Assembly (NCBI RefSeq): GCF_004210375.1 | Contig: NC_134834.1 | Coordinates: 137,859,009-137,923,008 of the forward strand | DNA: 64,000 bases | Origin: Tachypleus tridentatus | Lineage: Eukaryota; Arthropoda; Merostomata; Xiphosura; Limulidae | Reading direction: 5' to 3' | Shown here: positions 25,831 through 38,000 of the stretch, piece by piece | Position numbering within the stretch: the first letter of the stretch is position 1 | Layout of the letters: each line of letters opens with the position of its first letter | Notes under the pieces: model-generated | The model's database searches: none | What the model saw: only the letters and a program-made list of their open reading frames with translations | What the model was told of the DNA's origin: nothing | Made by a program: the position numbers and the translations under genes

Positions 25831-26300
25831 ATTTTTTTTCTCTTTATTCATCCCACCTCAAAGAGGGGGTATAAACAAAAATACATGAAATAAAATACTA
25901 GTTAAATAATTATCACATGGAGAGAAAACACTGCAAGATACCACCTTGTTAAAAAATTACAACAAAAGGTATAAAATGAATTAGAAAATATAAAAGAAGT
26001 AATAGTTAGCGGTAAGTATCTAAATCAAATTACACGAAAAACATTAATAAAACAAAGAAAAGAATGGAACACTGTGATAAAAAAAAGAAAACTCAATTGT
26101 AGAAAAGAACACATTTTATCTTAACAAAGCACATAACAGGTATCCGTGCACTCCCTTTGTAACCAACCTACCGTTATAGTGATACAATGAATAAAAGACA
26201 CTTAATGAGTCATGTAACACACATCTGTGATAACGTAAGTGTATATGTTTGCGTAAACGCACTTTATAGAACGAAATTAAATGAAGCTTGCGATTGCGTG

Positions 26301-29300
26301 TTAACTGAACAGACCTCGCAGATTGGATAACAAGCCATGCAAACTAGTTAATAAGCGAAAAATATTTAAACACCGACCAGGTAAGAGAGGATGAGATCCC
26401 ACTAACTGGCATCTCCTCCAGACCCAGTTGGAGATGGGGCATCCATAATAAAATTCCAGTAAAGCATACACATAGGACCACAAGGTCTGGACAGAAGGAT
26501 ACATGAAAAACAGATGGTCAATGGTTTCCCGCGTTAGTGCACAAAAAGTGCATAAACCCGTGGGATGCCTATCCATATGTACTAACTTAACATTAGTAGT
26601 CACCGCTCGCAACCATAACAAATAATTCACGGTACAGACATCAAAACCCACAAATGATGAAAAGGTAGATTTGCGAATGAGTGTCCAATCGTCTGGAGGA
26701 ACAATATTCCCCCAAAAGGATGGAGCAGAGACATGATGAGCAAGTGAACAATTCAAATAACAAAACAACTGCTTCAGAGTTAATCCCCTAAAATGGACCC
26801 GTTGATTAGAAGAGTCCACAAAGTACAAGTCTATTTCATGCTGTGTCGAGGGCAGCGGAGCTGGCTGAGTAGACGTGAGCGCCAGCCAATCTTCAGGCAA
26901 TGCATCCGTCAAAGAAGTGAGATGTGAAACAATAGTATTGACATTCAACGACATATCGACATCACTACACATTTCCACAACCGCCTCCACAGGGAGAAAT
27001 CCTGGGAGCACCTCATACAATAAGTGTCGCACAAGGACCAATCCTGCTTTAATAAATTCAGGAAAATAAAACGTGTGTGACCGAGCATCAACAAGAACAG
27101 AATTGAGAAACAATGGTTCGTCAAAAACATGTGATGAAAGAGGAACAGGGGCAAACCCTTTATCCCCAAGCAGTACCTTCCATGCACGAAACATTTCTTG
27201 AATAAACATTGGCAAGACCTTCACATACCTCGGCAAAATCCGGCGTTGAAGACCCCGAAATCCCCTTGCGAGTTCACCATAACAAGAGAAAAACCCAGAA
27301 AGAAGTTGCCACAAAGGCGACGGACAAGAACCGTCCAAACATCTCTGCAGCAATTTCAAGCGAAAAGCAAGTTTACGAACGTGTATATCTACCAAATGGA
27401 TACCCCAACTAGCAAAATTCTTGGTCAAGATCCAATAAGCAACCTTGTGAATACCACCCCGCCACACGAAATCTAATACACTTTGACGAAACCGAGCTTC
27501 AAATTGCTGTGGCAATGGGAGGATTTGCAATGGATACCACAAAACTGACGCCACCAAGGCATTCACCACGATAGATTTGCCCTTAAGCGACAGGGAACGA
27601 TATCGCTAGGACACCAGGATACTTGAGACTTTGCGCAAAAATCCCCGCCACGTATCCTGCAGCATAACATCAAATTGAGAATGAAAAACAATACCCAAAA
27701 TCCGTATAGGATTGTGGGAGATTTTCAACTCTCCCAGGACATACTCATCAGAAGAGGCCAAGCTCCCAACCCAGAGACCCTGACTCTTTGTCCAATTAAT
27801 CCTACCACCCGAAGCCCGACCAAAAATACTACAAACATCCAAAACGTATGGCAAGGAATCGGAATCTTGTAAAGTCAATGTAGTGTCGTCAGCATGTTGA
27901 TAAATAAGGGACGGTGTGTTGAGGAACCCATCACCCCCAATACCTATAATCCGATCATGATGGACCAACATATTTCTCAATGGTTCAACACTGAGAACAT
28001 AAAGCAAAGCAGACATTGGGCAGCCTTGACGAATACCTTGAGATAAGGAGAACCTATCAGTGAGAAAGCCATTAAACTTAACACAGCTAGAAATATCAGT
28101 ATAACATAGTTTAATCCAATTAACAAAAGTCGAGTGAAAACCTACTCGCACCAGAAGTTGAAATAAATAGTCATGGTTCACCCGATCAAAGGCTTTCATT
28201 TGATTGAGCTTCAAAAAAATCCTCCCCTGTCCTGTACGTTCCAAAGATTGGAGAAGCAAAACTAAAGTTAACGGGTTATCAATGACATCCCGTCCAGGTT
28301 TACAACCAGATTGATTAACTGACACTAAACTAGATATTACGGTGGAAAGGCGTCGAGCCAGCACTTTAGCCAATAACTTGTAGTCAGTACACAGCAACGT
28401 CAGTGGCCGACTATTAGTCGCCAACCGTCGATCCCCGCCCTTCCGAACAATCACCCCAATCCACATAGAATGGATCAACTGTTTGGAGTGATAGAGGTCG
28501 GACAAGACGGTTACAAAATCATCTACAAATAACGGTAAAAAGTACTTGTAAAATTCTAATGTAAATCCATCAAGACTCGGAGATTTTCCAGTCGGTAAAC
28601 CAGCAAGTGCAGATAACAATTCCGAGGCCGTGTAAGGTGCATCACACATATGAGCTTGTTCAGGGGAAAGCGTTTTGTCGATAAAGTTGAGCACCATATC
28701 TACATCATCCTGCTGAACTTCTTCTTTAGTGTACAAAGTAGAATAATAGTGATGTAAAACAGCAGCTATATCATCCACCTCGAACACCTCATTCAGTAAG
28801 CATGGATCGAAACTCTGTCCGAACCTGCCGAACTTTCTCCATACGCAAAAAGTAAGAGGTTGACCTTTCGCCCTCCTCGAACCAACGAATATGTGAACGA
28901 ATTCGAGCCCCTTCAATGGCGTCATGATCAAATTTCTCCAAGTCTTCTTTATATGCATATAACTTTTCCCTAGACCGAGTAGGGTAACTCGCCAATTTAC
29001 GTAACTCACGAGCAACGGAATGTTCCAACTTACGTTCGTTAAATCGAATGTCATACGCCCGACGAAGCGAATATCGCTTGGTAATATCACAGATTGCATT
29101 TTTTAAGGTCGCATACCAAGAGATCTTGTCACGACCATATACTTGCCAACTACGGCTTCTTTCGATTAAGAATGTGATGGTATTTATGTATTCAACATCT
29201 CTCAAAAGCTGATTATTAAAGTGCCAGTAATTTGGACCCGTAACAACTTTAGATAAGTTAAGTTTGAAGCTTAACAGAGCATGATCGGTACCAGGAAACC

Positions 29301-29961
29301 ACATCATATGGAAACTACTGACAGTACTCTGCAGGTTAGCCGTAATCAAGGCCCTGTCTAGACAGGAAGTGATCAACTCTCCAAGAACAAAACGCCTCCA
29401 CGTGAAACCAGGGGTATTTGATGTTAATAATGAATGTGCATCCAATAAACCGAACAATAAACCTTGTAATGAACTGTTCAAAGGCTAGACGACTGGCATC
29501 ACGGGATAAACGTACAGGAAATTTTTCACGCGTTTCATCCAAAACACAATTAAAATCCCAAACTACTATCAATCCCGAGCAATCATCTTAATGAACGATA
29601 AAAATCCCGTCGTTCGTAAATGTCACGTGGTGCATAAACAGATAACAATTTAAATGATAAATTCGTAAATATGAACTTTAACGTTATCACTCGACCACCC
29701 CCATCCGAGAAATCAAGCATAACTTTGTCACTCAAATGTCGCTGTAACAAAATAGCCACCCCTGACGTCCATTATGTGAATTATTGACAAAAACAGAACC
29801 CTTCCAATATTCCGTGACAACTTCAATAAAATCATTAGTAAAAAAAGTTTCCTGTAAACACACCACATAAAAATTAGCAGAAAAGTAATCCAAAAATACG
29901 ACAATTTGCTGATATGCAAACCGTTACAATTCAATACACCCACCTTAAGTGATTGGATCAT
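26301..29961 (-). pseudogene. LINE ORF2: AP endonuclease and reverse transcriptase, broken
   Basis: About 1,220 codons from ATG at 29961. Endonuclease: LKVGVLNCNG, LQETFF (catalytic Glu), SVYAPRD near 29620-29643, VVWDFNCVLD near 29550, and GTDHALLSF near 29276-29290, which holds the final catalytic His. RT: IFLKLNQMKAFDRVNH, QGIRQGCPMS, then HADDTTL near 27882-27905 with the palm DD pair. C-terminus: CTFC followed by a conserved His near 26500-26560; the last Cys of the usual C-C-H-C set appears to be Tyr. Breaks: frame changes near 29720-29830, 29580, 29450 and 28790-28830. A TAG at 27606-27608 is in frame, with the reading continuing on both sides; it sits where relatives have Trp before the LSLKGK block, so a TGG-to-TAG change is likely. 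The long clean runs (28.8-27.6 and 27.6-26.3 kb) suggest moderate age. Confidence 0.88.
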
Positions 29962-30191
29962 GCTAAGATAAAAGACATAGTATGAATAAACAAATTAATC
30001 TAGTACAAAAGATGAACAAAGATATCAACATGTAGTAGAAAATGTACTATGTAAAAGTACATTATTCACTTGCACAATATCGTAATGACACAAAAAATAA
30101 GAAGAAAATTAGCAAATAGGTAACTACTGTTGAGATACGGTCTTAGACTTCGCCTTAGAGAGACGCAGTACCGTCATGTACGATAAACGTT

Positions 30192-31169
30192 TCAGTCCAC
30201 CACCTTTCTTCGTGGTCCCAGGAGTGTCCGTCGCCACCACACTCGCATATTTCCATCGGCGAGATACAGGTTCCACAACAGCACTGGTGGCAGACTCACC
30301 TCGAAGGGTGGGAAGTGGCTGTCTAAATGTCGGCGTCCAACAGAGGGTTGACTACTAGCTCGTTCTCTCGCACCTGTAGAGACAGTCGAACGACGAGAAG
30401 ACTTGTCCTGCGAGACACTATGGGTAGCCGCCTCTTTCAGCGGGAGAGAAACCTCCATTGTTTGTCGTGGAACGTCAGTTGATCGATCACCCTTATCTGA
30501 TTCTACACTTTCAATAGGGGCCTGAGCCACTACAACACTATCGCGAGGGAGAGGCGGGGAAACCCCAAGCTTAGGACAACGATGACGCACGTGACCTTGC
30601 TCATGACAGTTCCGGCAAATTAATGGGGACAATCTCCAGCACTTTCACTTTCATTTGATGGTCATGTTTTACCTTGAGCATTACAACCTTTCTCAGGGGA
30701 TCAATAACCTTCACGACATATGGCAAAGATGTACATGTGGCACTAAACGAAACACGAACATGGCAAACACCTAAATAAATACCTTGGTCCCGTTTCCATA
30801 CAAGAGGACTTTTAACCTCACATTCAACTTCTGCAAAAGTACAGCATCGTCGATATACTCAGGTACATCCATGAAAGAAACAGTAACTGTACGTTTGGTA
30901 ACCCCATTCGTGAAGTAATGCACTCCATTAACCAATAAACCAGAATCAATCACCATATCGACATCAGCAGATAAAACGAAAGCAACCTCATAGCCACCGG
31001 GTCGTGGAACAACTGAAGTTACTGAAGCCGCTCCAAAAGTTGAACAAACTGCATGGATAACTTCACCATGGCTGGCATTAGAACATTCAACAAAAACAGT
31101 ATGTCGCATAACATCAAGCGTATCAACGTCATTAGAAGATATCGCTACTACACAGCGAAAAAACAGCAA
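30192..31169 (-). pseudogene. LINE ORF1 (gag-like, CCHC zinc knuckle), broken
   Basis: Starts at 31169. The N-terminal part (to 30771) has blocks HTVFVECSN and KRTVTVSFMDVPEY, the alternating beta pattern seen in Tx1-type ORF1 proteins, which act as nucleic-acid-binding partners of ORF2. A frame change near 30771 and another near 30635 lead to CRNCHEQGHVRHRC (30580-30620), a CCHC knuckle with spacing C-x2-C-x4-H-x4-C. A basic, Ser/Pro-rich C-terminus follows, ending at 30192. Family RNP function is inferred. Confidence 0.8.
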
Positions 31170-31271
31170 AAACGATTAGTAACACAAGAAACAATTAATA
31201 TTAAGAAAACGAGGCCTAGCGAAATATAAGAAGTAGCAAATTACGGAGCTCAAAAACACACGTCTGCACTG

Positions 31272-31286
31272 GATTACGAGTCGAGT
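31272..31286. repeat. LINE target-site duplication, right copy
   Basis: GATTACGAGTCGAGT, partner of 25816-25830. It joins directly to the head of the interrupted T1 SINE. Confidence 0.9.
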
Positions 31287-31312
31287 GCCTTAACCACTTA
31301 GCCATGCCAGGC

Positions 31313-33239
31313 TCGCTCTTTAGTTATGAATTACCTAATTTAGTACAAATGAAGCTGAGTTATTCAGTATACTAATGTATAATTAAAACGCACAAACAAT
31401 AATCAGTGTAATAATTTTTTAAAATCTATTAAGTTGATATTGGTGACTTGACGAACAAAATACTAAAAGTTCATGCTATCGCCAACTAAACAGTAACATA
31501 TTGACGTCTTATATAAATTACTTTGGTGAAATATATATATATATAGCAAAACTTTATAATAGTATCAACAAACTATGGTTTGTTCGTATGAATACTTTTA
31601 GATTTCTTGTGAAACGATGTTGGGTAGATCGTTTATTTACTGTGAATAAAGTTTTAGTACTGCTCGGATAACTCAGCGAACGGTGGGTGTACGTAAAAAA
31701 TGACCAAAAATAATAACGCTAAAACTTTATTGTGGCTCATTTATTATCCATAATGTAGAACCATAATATGATTCTTTCAATAGAGTGAAAATGGGGAATG
31801 TAGAAATTAAACTACACAGCACACATGCTTGCAATATTAAAATGCACGAAAATCTCAATTCGCTAACGTTTTATATTATTGATCTAAATGGAACTATGGA
31901 CATGAGTTTGACCGAAAGTACAGTTCATAAATTTAATGTTTAGTATTTTGCTATTCAAAATAAATTATTATGCAACAAATAAATATTTAGTATGTCTATC
32001 ACTGATACGTTACATCATATTTATTACCGTTGTGTAACTTCATTATACGTTCTTTTGTCTGTTTGTAGCTAAGCACAAAACTATATAATATATTATGTGT
32101 TCTCTCCTCTTCAGGGGTATCAATAGCCGGTTTCTAGTGTGTTAAGTCCGAAAATAACTCTGTGCCACTGTGGCCGTTTTTGTGTGTTTTGCAAATAGAC
32201 GTACAAACAGGCCAAAACGAGATCATTCTGAGAGTGGCAGAATATTATCAATATTGATTTTTATTGACAGGTTGGCTAAAACACTGATGGTTCCTAATAG
32301 ATTTGATATAGGAAGAATTGTTCTTTACCTGTATTGGTTAATTTCCATATAAAGACGCGCCATCGAGAATTATACATTAACGTCTTTGCAATAATTGGAT
32401 TATTGTTCTTCTTATCCAAATCATATGTACTTGCTTTTGATAAAACATTTTTCAGTAATATAGTGTCCTGGATGTCTGTTTTAACGACAACACACAGACA
32501 CACCAGAATAACTCCGATAAAAAGGTCGGAGTTGGTAGAAACGTTTGGGATCATGTCAAAGTTTTACTTGCTAGCTTCTGCAATATCGCAAATTGAACTC
32601 ACTTTGCACAAACCTATTGTTTAGAGATACAGGAGATGTAACAGTCTTTTAATTATAACAATTGCTGATTTATCAACCGATATGTTATAGGAAATTTGAA
32701 AAAAAAATACTCAGCTTTGTATTATATTAAGTCTTAGAGCTATGACTTATTAAATAAACCAATGTTTTTTACGATTTTGGGTTTTCAGGTGATTTTACAG
32801 CCTCACTATACAAATCCTAAGAGAAATAAACTTGGTTTGAGACCATTTTTGAATTCTGTGAGATTAGTTCTGTCAGTGTAGCAAATTTCAGCCTTCTTTG
32901 GCAATTTTGCATTATATGGGTAGATGAGCATATGTGAATTTTTTCAAGGCATTCTGTGGGGGTCACCTGCAGTCCCCTGGATGATTTGACATGGAATGAC
33001 CATATATTAACATTTGATTAACTATTAAGCTCAAATTAAAATTTCCGGTTATTTCAAATAGTAATATGTAACGTGCGTAATATAATAAATAGGAGACTTG
33101 TCCGAAATAATATTATAATACGCACGATGCCCTACTTTGGACATATATTTAGATTTGAGTGTAGGTTGATAAGTAATAAAATCGATTTGGGTATACGCGT
33201 GCTCTACGCTAGGAATTTCTGGCGCACAAAACTATAGCT
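31313..33239. other. AT-rich sequence, no gene seen
   Basis: Apart from the T3 SINE at 32061-32171, nothing is recognised. Two overlapping opposite ORFs at 32294-32624 reflect low stop density only. Confidence 0.4.
32061..32171 (-). mobile_element. T3 SINE, diverged third tRNA-derived family
   Basis: In plus orientation the order is GTTTGTAGCTAAGCACAAAA, GGGGTATCAATAGCC, TTTCTAGTGTGTTAAGTCCG and TGTGCCACTG. Reversed, this is a tRNA-like head with a B-box relic, then a tail with TTTGTGCTTAGCTACAAA. The tail resembles the T1/T2 tail around GTAGCTTTGTGC. Confidence 0.55.
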
Positions 33240-34340
33240 AAGAAAAAGGAAACAAACATGTTCAGAGATTTCAGCCTGCCCTTAAATAATAACATTTTCA
33301 TCTCAGGTATCATGTTAACAGCTCTTTTCAACACTTCAGTGTCATTTCTAAAGTTTTAAAATAAAAATTCCAAGACCTAACATAGTACTCCAAATGTGTC
33401 CTGATTAATGAATCCTACAACTGTACAATGGATTACAAGCTTTTTTGAACTGTATTTAGTATTTCTTTAGATACAACCTAAAGTCCTCTTTACCCTACCA
33501 TTTCTTGGATGGGTTGAAACACTGACGAATTAGAATACCAAGATACTTTTTTCGCCAGTAACACTATTAAAGTTATTTTCTTCATGGATTATGCCCATAA
33601 TTCAAATTGTGATAACCCATACAGATTATATTGCAAATAATAGAATTAAAGACTATGCATCATATATTCTCCAAATTATCAGAAAATGCAAAACTGATGC
33701 AGCATCCCCATAGCCAGAAACACCCATAACTTTAGTAACACATTTAAAAAATTGATTTATCATTCCTTCTTCTGCCATTGATGTAAGTCAAAACAGAGTA
33801 AAGGCCCTAGAACTGAGCCATGAAACACCCCAATCGTGATATTAATGAAGTTTGAGTGAATATCATTTCTAATAACATTTTGCTTCCTTCCATCTAACTA
33901 GTCCTCTGTCTAATGAGTCAATATATTTGCCATGCCCATATTTTAATAAGTCTTTTATACGACACCTTGTCAACTGCGTTCTATAAAACCTGATAAACTT
34001 TATCTACACCTATATCATCATCTACATAAGTAGTAACCTCTTCAAAAAATGTAAAGAAATTACTAAGGCATGATTTTCCCTCAGTACAACCATATTGACT
34101 ATCCGACAAATGTTTAAACTTGGTAAAAGGGCTTCGCAAAACAATATATCAGCTTTTCAAACTTTCCCCACAACTGATGTTATGGGTCTATAATTACCGT
34201 GGCAATTTTTAATCACTTCTATTTGAAAAAGGAGTCAATTAGTTAGCTTCCAATCTTCTGGCATTTGCCCACTATTGAATAATTTCGGAAAATAGTTACA
34301 AGTGACTTACATATTCAGTCCTTAACCTACTTCAATCCCT
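33240..34340 (-). pseudogene. CR1-like LINE RT remnant and 3' part
   Basis: Minus-strand blocks in the correct order are NSGQMPEDWKLTN (about 34235-34280), NCHGNYRPITSVVGKV (about 34165-34218), GVFHGSVLGPLL (33799-33833) and HLEYYVRSWNFYFK (about 33350-33395). A GRLKSLNMF block follows near 33260. These match the Jockey/CR1-type series PxxWK, NYRPISLTSVVGK, GVPQGSVLGPLL and HLEYxxxxWxP. The FADD palm motif was not found, and stops are frequent, so the copy is old. Its 3' end near 33215-33245 reads TAGTTTTGTGCG, then AAATTCC after four bases, which resembles the T1 SINE tail. Confidence 0.7.
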
Positions 34341-34718
34341 ACTCTCAAATACTCAACAACAGTAAATCTGCTATTTAAGTTCCTACACTCTCGACTTAAG
34401 ATGGAAAATGTCAGCTTAGAAAACGGGTATTAGAAGTTTAACTTAAGTACGAAAAAGAACTCTCAACACGATGCTTCTTTAAGTTATGCAGTGAGATACA
34501 AAACTTTGCAAATTATTTCAAAATCAACAGGAATATATATATATCCATGACCCTGGTAGAATTACATATTAAAATTGCATTTATTTGTCACGTTACGTAT
34601 AACTTAATGAAGGAATTATCAAACCGGGTAAGCCGACCCCCTGGGGACCACAGAAAAGTTTCAGAGGATCTTTTCAAGTATACAAAATACAGCTTTATAT
34701 TAACATACTCAGTATTTA
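34341..34718. other. No gene seen
   Basis: AT-rich interval between the CR1-like remnant and the MITE. A short ORF at 34547-34771 runs into the MITE arm and is not considered real. Confidence 0.4.
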
Positions 34719-34720
34719 TA

Positions 34721-35012
34721 CAGTCATGTGAAAACTTAGTACACCCTATGAAAGCCTGTTTGTTTTTGTAACATTTTTGGATATATAGATATTTAATCTC
34801 AATTATAACAATACTGAGAGATTATGGGAATATAACTAAACAATTAAAACTTACAGAAGATCTTGAAAAGTCTTTTCTTCAGTTTTAATTGTTTAGTTAT
34901 ATTCCCATAATCTCTCAGTATTGTTAAAATTGAGATTAAATATCTATATATCCAAAAATATTACAAAAACAAACAGGCTTTCATAGGGTGTTTTAACTTT
35001 TTCACATGACTG
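34721..35012. mobile_element. Palindromic Tc1/mariner-type MITE
   Basis: 292 bp flanked by TA (34719-34720 and 35013-35014). The arms, about 130 bp each, are near-perfect inverted copies that begin CAGTCATGTGAAAA and continue CACCCTATGAAAGCCTG. A spacer of about 35 bases (around 34850-34885) separates them. It has no coding capacity. The terminal sequence and TA target fit a Tc1-like parent. Confidence 0.9.
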
Positions 35013-35014
35013 TA

Positions 35015-38000
35015 GATCCGATGAGCTGATTGGAGAAGGGGGCTTAGTTACAATACGAAATATTCTGGAGAGTTTTATGCTGAGAAAGTTTGGGAACCAC
35101 TGTGGTTTAACGTATTAAAACTACAATTTATTCGCATTTAAAATTCTTTTGTTTTCTGCTAGAGGTTCTACCATAGAATGATAGATATGTGTCACTGTCA
35201 TAAAGTGAAGAATGTGCGTGTGTGATAAAACCAGTTTCATGACCCACCAACTAAAATGGCAAAAGAAATATGCAAACATTGACCTAGAAAACTGAGTCTG
35301 GTTTCAGATATTTAGCACCTCAGTGTCTATTTAGTGAGTGTATCTATCACAGAGTTTGAATGATGGTTATACATACGTGCTTATAATACAATCGTAAAAT
35401 TGAGAAAGTGAACCATGTGTAAAGAAATATTCCTGAAACATTGTGAGAGTAAATAATTAAAGGATCATATTCTTTTTCTGGTTCAGTTTTAATTCTTTTT
35501 GCACGTATTACGTTTTAAAAACAATATTTCCACCCTAGTACAAAGTTATTCCATCCAACTTGCTTCAAGTTGAAATTTGTCTCAGTCGACTAATTTTGAA
35601 GCAGCAATTAGCAATAGTAATTCTAATAATTACCTGATAAAATGCAACCCGACAAAGTTTTAAGGCCAAAGGAATAAAATTATTAAGCTTTTAACTCTGA
35701 AGTACATTTACAGACGATAACGCCATTTAATATTTTCACACGGCAATGACAAATTATTCGGGTATCTTCTTACATCATAGTACATAACAACTACGTTTTC
35801 TGTAAATGTTGTTACATCACAGTATCAAGAACTAAGTTTTGAGTATTATACTACAACGCAGAAAGTAACAACTACGTTTTCTCTAAATGTTGTTACATTG
35901 CGTTATGTAGTAACTAAGTTTTCAATAGAATGTCGTAACAGTTCAGTTTTTCTTCTAACTGCTGATATCATGCTTAATAAATTGTTCTTTTTATGAGTGA
36001 TACTGCGGAAAAATATATTATATGTAACAGCTTAACTGAGTCCTCCGACCGAAAACCGCTTTGTGGTGAAGCTGGGCATATCACAAAATAGTACATAAGG
36101 TTTTGGAATAAATAAACTATTAGAAGTTTGCTAGCTAAGTAGTACCTTAGCTGTTTTCACGATACATATGGCTGAGAAAATGGAGAAACAGGAATCCTAT
36201 TTGATATATACGTATATATCCCTGATAAGTTCCCCAAAACATCTTCAACGGACTTCTACGACTTTGAAAACTGACATGCATGTACAATAGGGGGCCGAGG
36301 AGTTCTGTTAAAGATTTGTCCAGATGTATGGTCCTGTCGTACTTCACTGAAGCTTGTTACAATTAAAACTGTTAAACGTAGTGTGAACTCCTTAGAATGA
36401 TCTGAATCTGAAACCGAGCATTAGTATGGCACGTGTTTTATTGTAACCAAAAGAATCATATTATTGATTCTTAACTATTTTGGTGCTAATTACTCTTTAA
36501 ATAAATTTAAGGGCTACAATAATTCTAACTTTTTGTTTTTAATAAAAGCTCTTAAAGTAAATTTAAATACAGGAGAAAATATATGTACATTTATACTTTA
36601 AAATATTATACGTAGCTTTAAACTCAACTTTACTGTATATTGTCATATTCTTCAACATGTAAAGTTTTGTTAGAAAATAATATCTCAGTTGTGCTGTTGC
36701 TATTGTTCAAGTTTGACACCAAAGTGACAAAGAATTAATCAAATATGACGTCTGTACTTCAGTTTTGCTTTCCGCGCTTTAAACAGTTCTCACATTCCAC
36801 GCTATTCTTGTAATTTTTAACAAACAACGAAAGCCTTTATAAGACCAGCATGCAATGTGAAGTAAGAGCATTTGAACCTTTTCCTCGTGAACTTAGGAAA
36901 CAATCGTTTACTGTCTGACTTAGTTGAATCGAGTCAAATAATGAAATACACTGAACTGTATGTTTATCTCTTTAACTTGTTTGGGATCTCAGTTGTTGCA
37001 CCTTACGATGTATCCACAGTACCAGCTGATTTAGTTAAAAACAAATTAAAAGACCAGTTTTAGTCTGGTGACATTTCTACCTCTTCCACAGTTGTAATTA
37101 GTTTTCACTGACAAATTACCACTATTGAAACAAGTTTTCTTATCAGATTTTACTTAGCACAAATAATCAGACCATTGTGTAGCTTTCTCCAGAATTTTAC
37201 CTGGCTCTCCCAGTTTTTCATCATTATGTGAGTCTTCTTAATTTAATTACTAGCATTATTAAACAGCTTTGCTAATGGTAACAGTTTGTCTTACATTACA
37301 TCACTCTTTTCGTTTGTACTGTGGTTATAAATTTATCAAACAACTGCATCAAATGAGCAATAAGTCGCAAACGGAAAATGACTGAGGACTATGCTTCTAA
37401 ACACGAAAATGTATTTGAAATTTTGCGAGAAAAAAAGGTGTTACTGTGTATTGTTGGTTTTGAATTTATCCCTCATGTTAACATTTATTGGACAATTGGG
37501 ATAATAATATAGTAAGCGTTTACTGAAGCTAATTTAATTACTGATTTTTCCGACTTTCTTCCTTATTGCGAAATGAAAAATAAGCTTCAGAAAATTTAAG
37601 CAAAATCAAAAGTCTCAAACGATGAACTTTACCAATAACGCATGATAGTGTTTTTCAGGAAGTTTAGAACATACCTACACCTTGAAGTATTTTATTACAA
37701 AATATATACGTTTTATTGTAGATATAAGAGGTGAGAATAACCTAGAAGAAATTCACAGCGTTATGGAATTATGTTTGATTAGACGACGTGTTACTGCGAT
37801 GTATGCACAATATATATTTTCCAAATTTGCCTTCAAAGTGCTACTACAAGTCGTCAGTGGTAACAGAACGAATGGTAGTGTATCAGTACATTTGCATATG
37901 AAAGAAACACCACACGACAAAATCAACAGTAACGAAAATATTTAACAAACTCTGGTTAAAATAACTTGTAAAATAAAAGTGGCTAACAAAACTTCAAAGA

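Larger units (their letters stand above)
25831..31271 (-). mobile_element. Tx1-type (L1 group) non-LTR retrotransposon, about 5.4 kb, apparently full length
   Basis: On the minus strand: a 5' leader of about 100 bases, ORF1 (31169-30192), a short spacer, ORF2 (29961-26301), a 3' UTR of about 470 bases and a short A-rich end at 25831-25850. It is flanked by a 15-bp target duplication. ORF1 with a CCHC knuckle, and ORF2 with an N-terminal AP endonuclease, RT and a C-terminal Cys/His motif, place it in the L1/Tx1 group. The RT blocks (SRPLTLLCTDYKLLAKVLA, MKAFDRV, QGIRQGCPMSALLYVLSVEP, LSLKGKS) look closer to Tx1 than to mammalian L1. It is inactivated by frameshifts in both ORFs and by one nonsense codon. 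Confidence 0.88.
25587..31312 (-). mobile_element. T1 SINE split by a LINE
   Basis: The tail and body lie at 25587-25830 and the tRNA-like head at 31272-31312, in the same (minus) orientation. The break falls in the anticodon arm. Removing 25831-31271 and one copy of the 15-bp duplication gives one continuous SINE from the tail TTTCGCG to the head GCCTGGCATGGC. Confidence 0.9.

Noticed and set aside
32294-32624. Overlapping opposite-strand ORFs of about 90 codons
   Set aside because: No domain, no codon-level signal and AT-rich context; two-strand openness here is chance.
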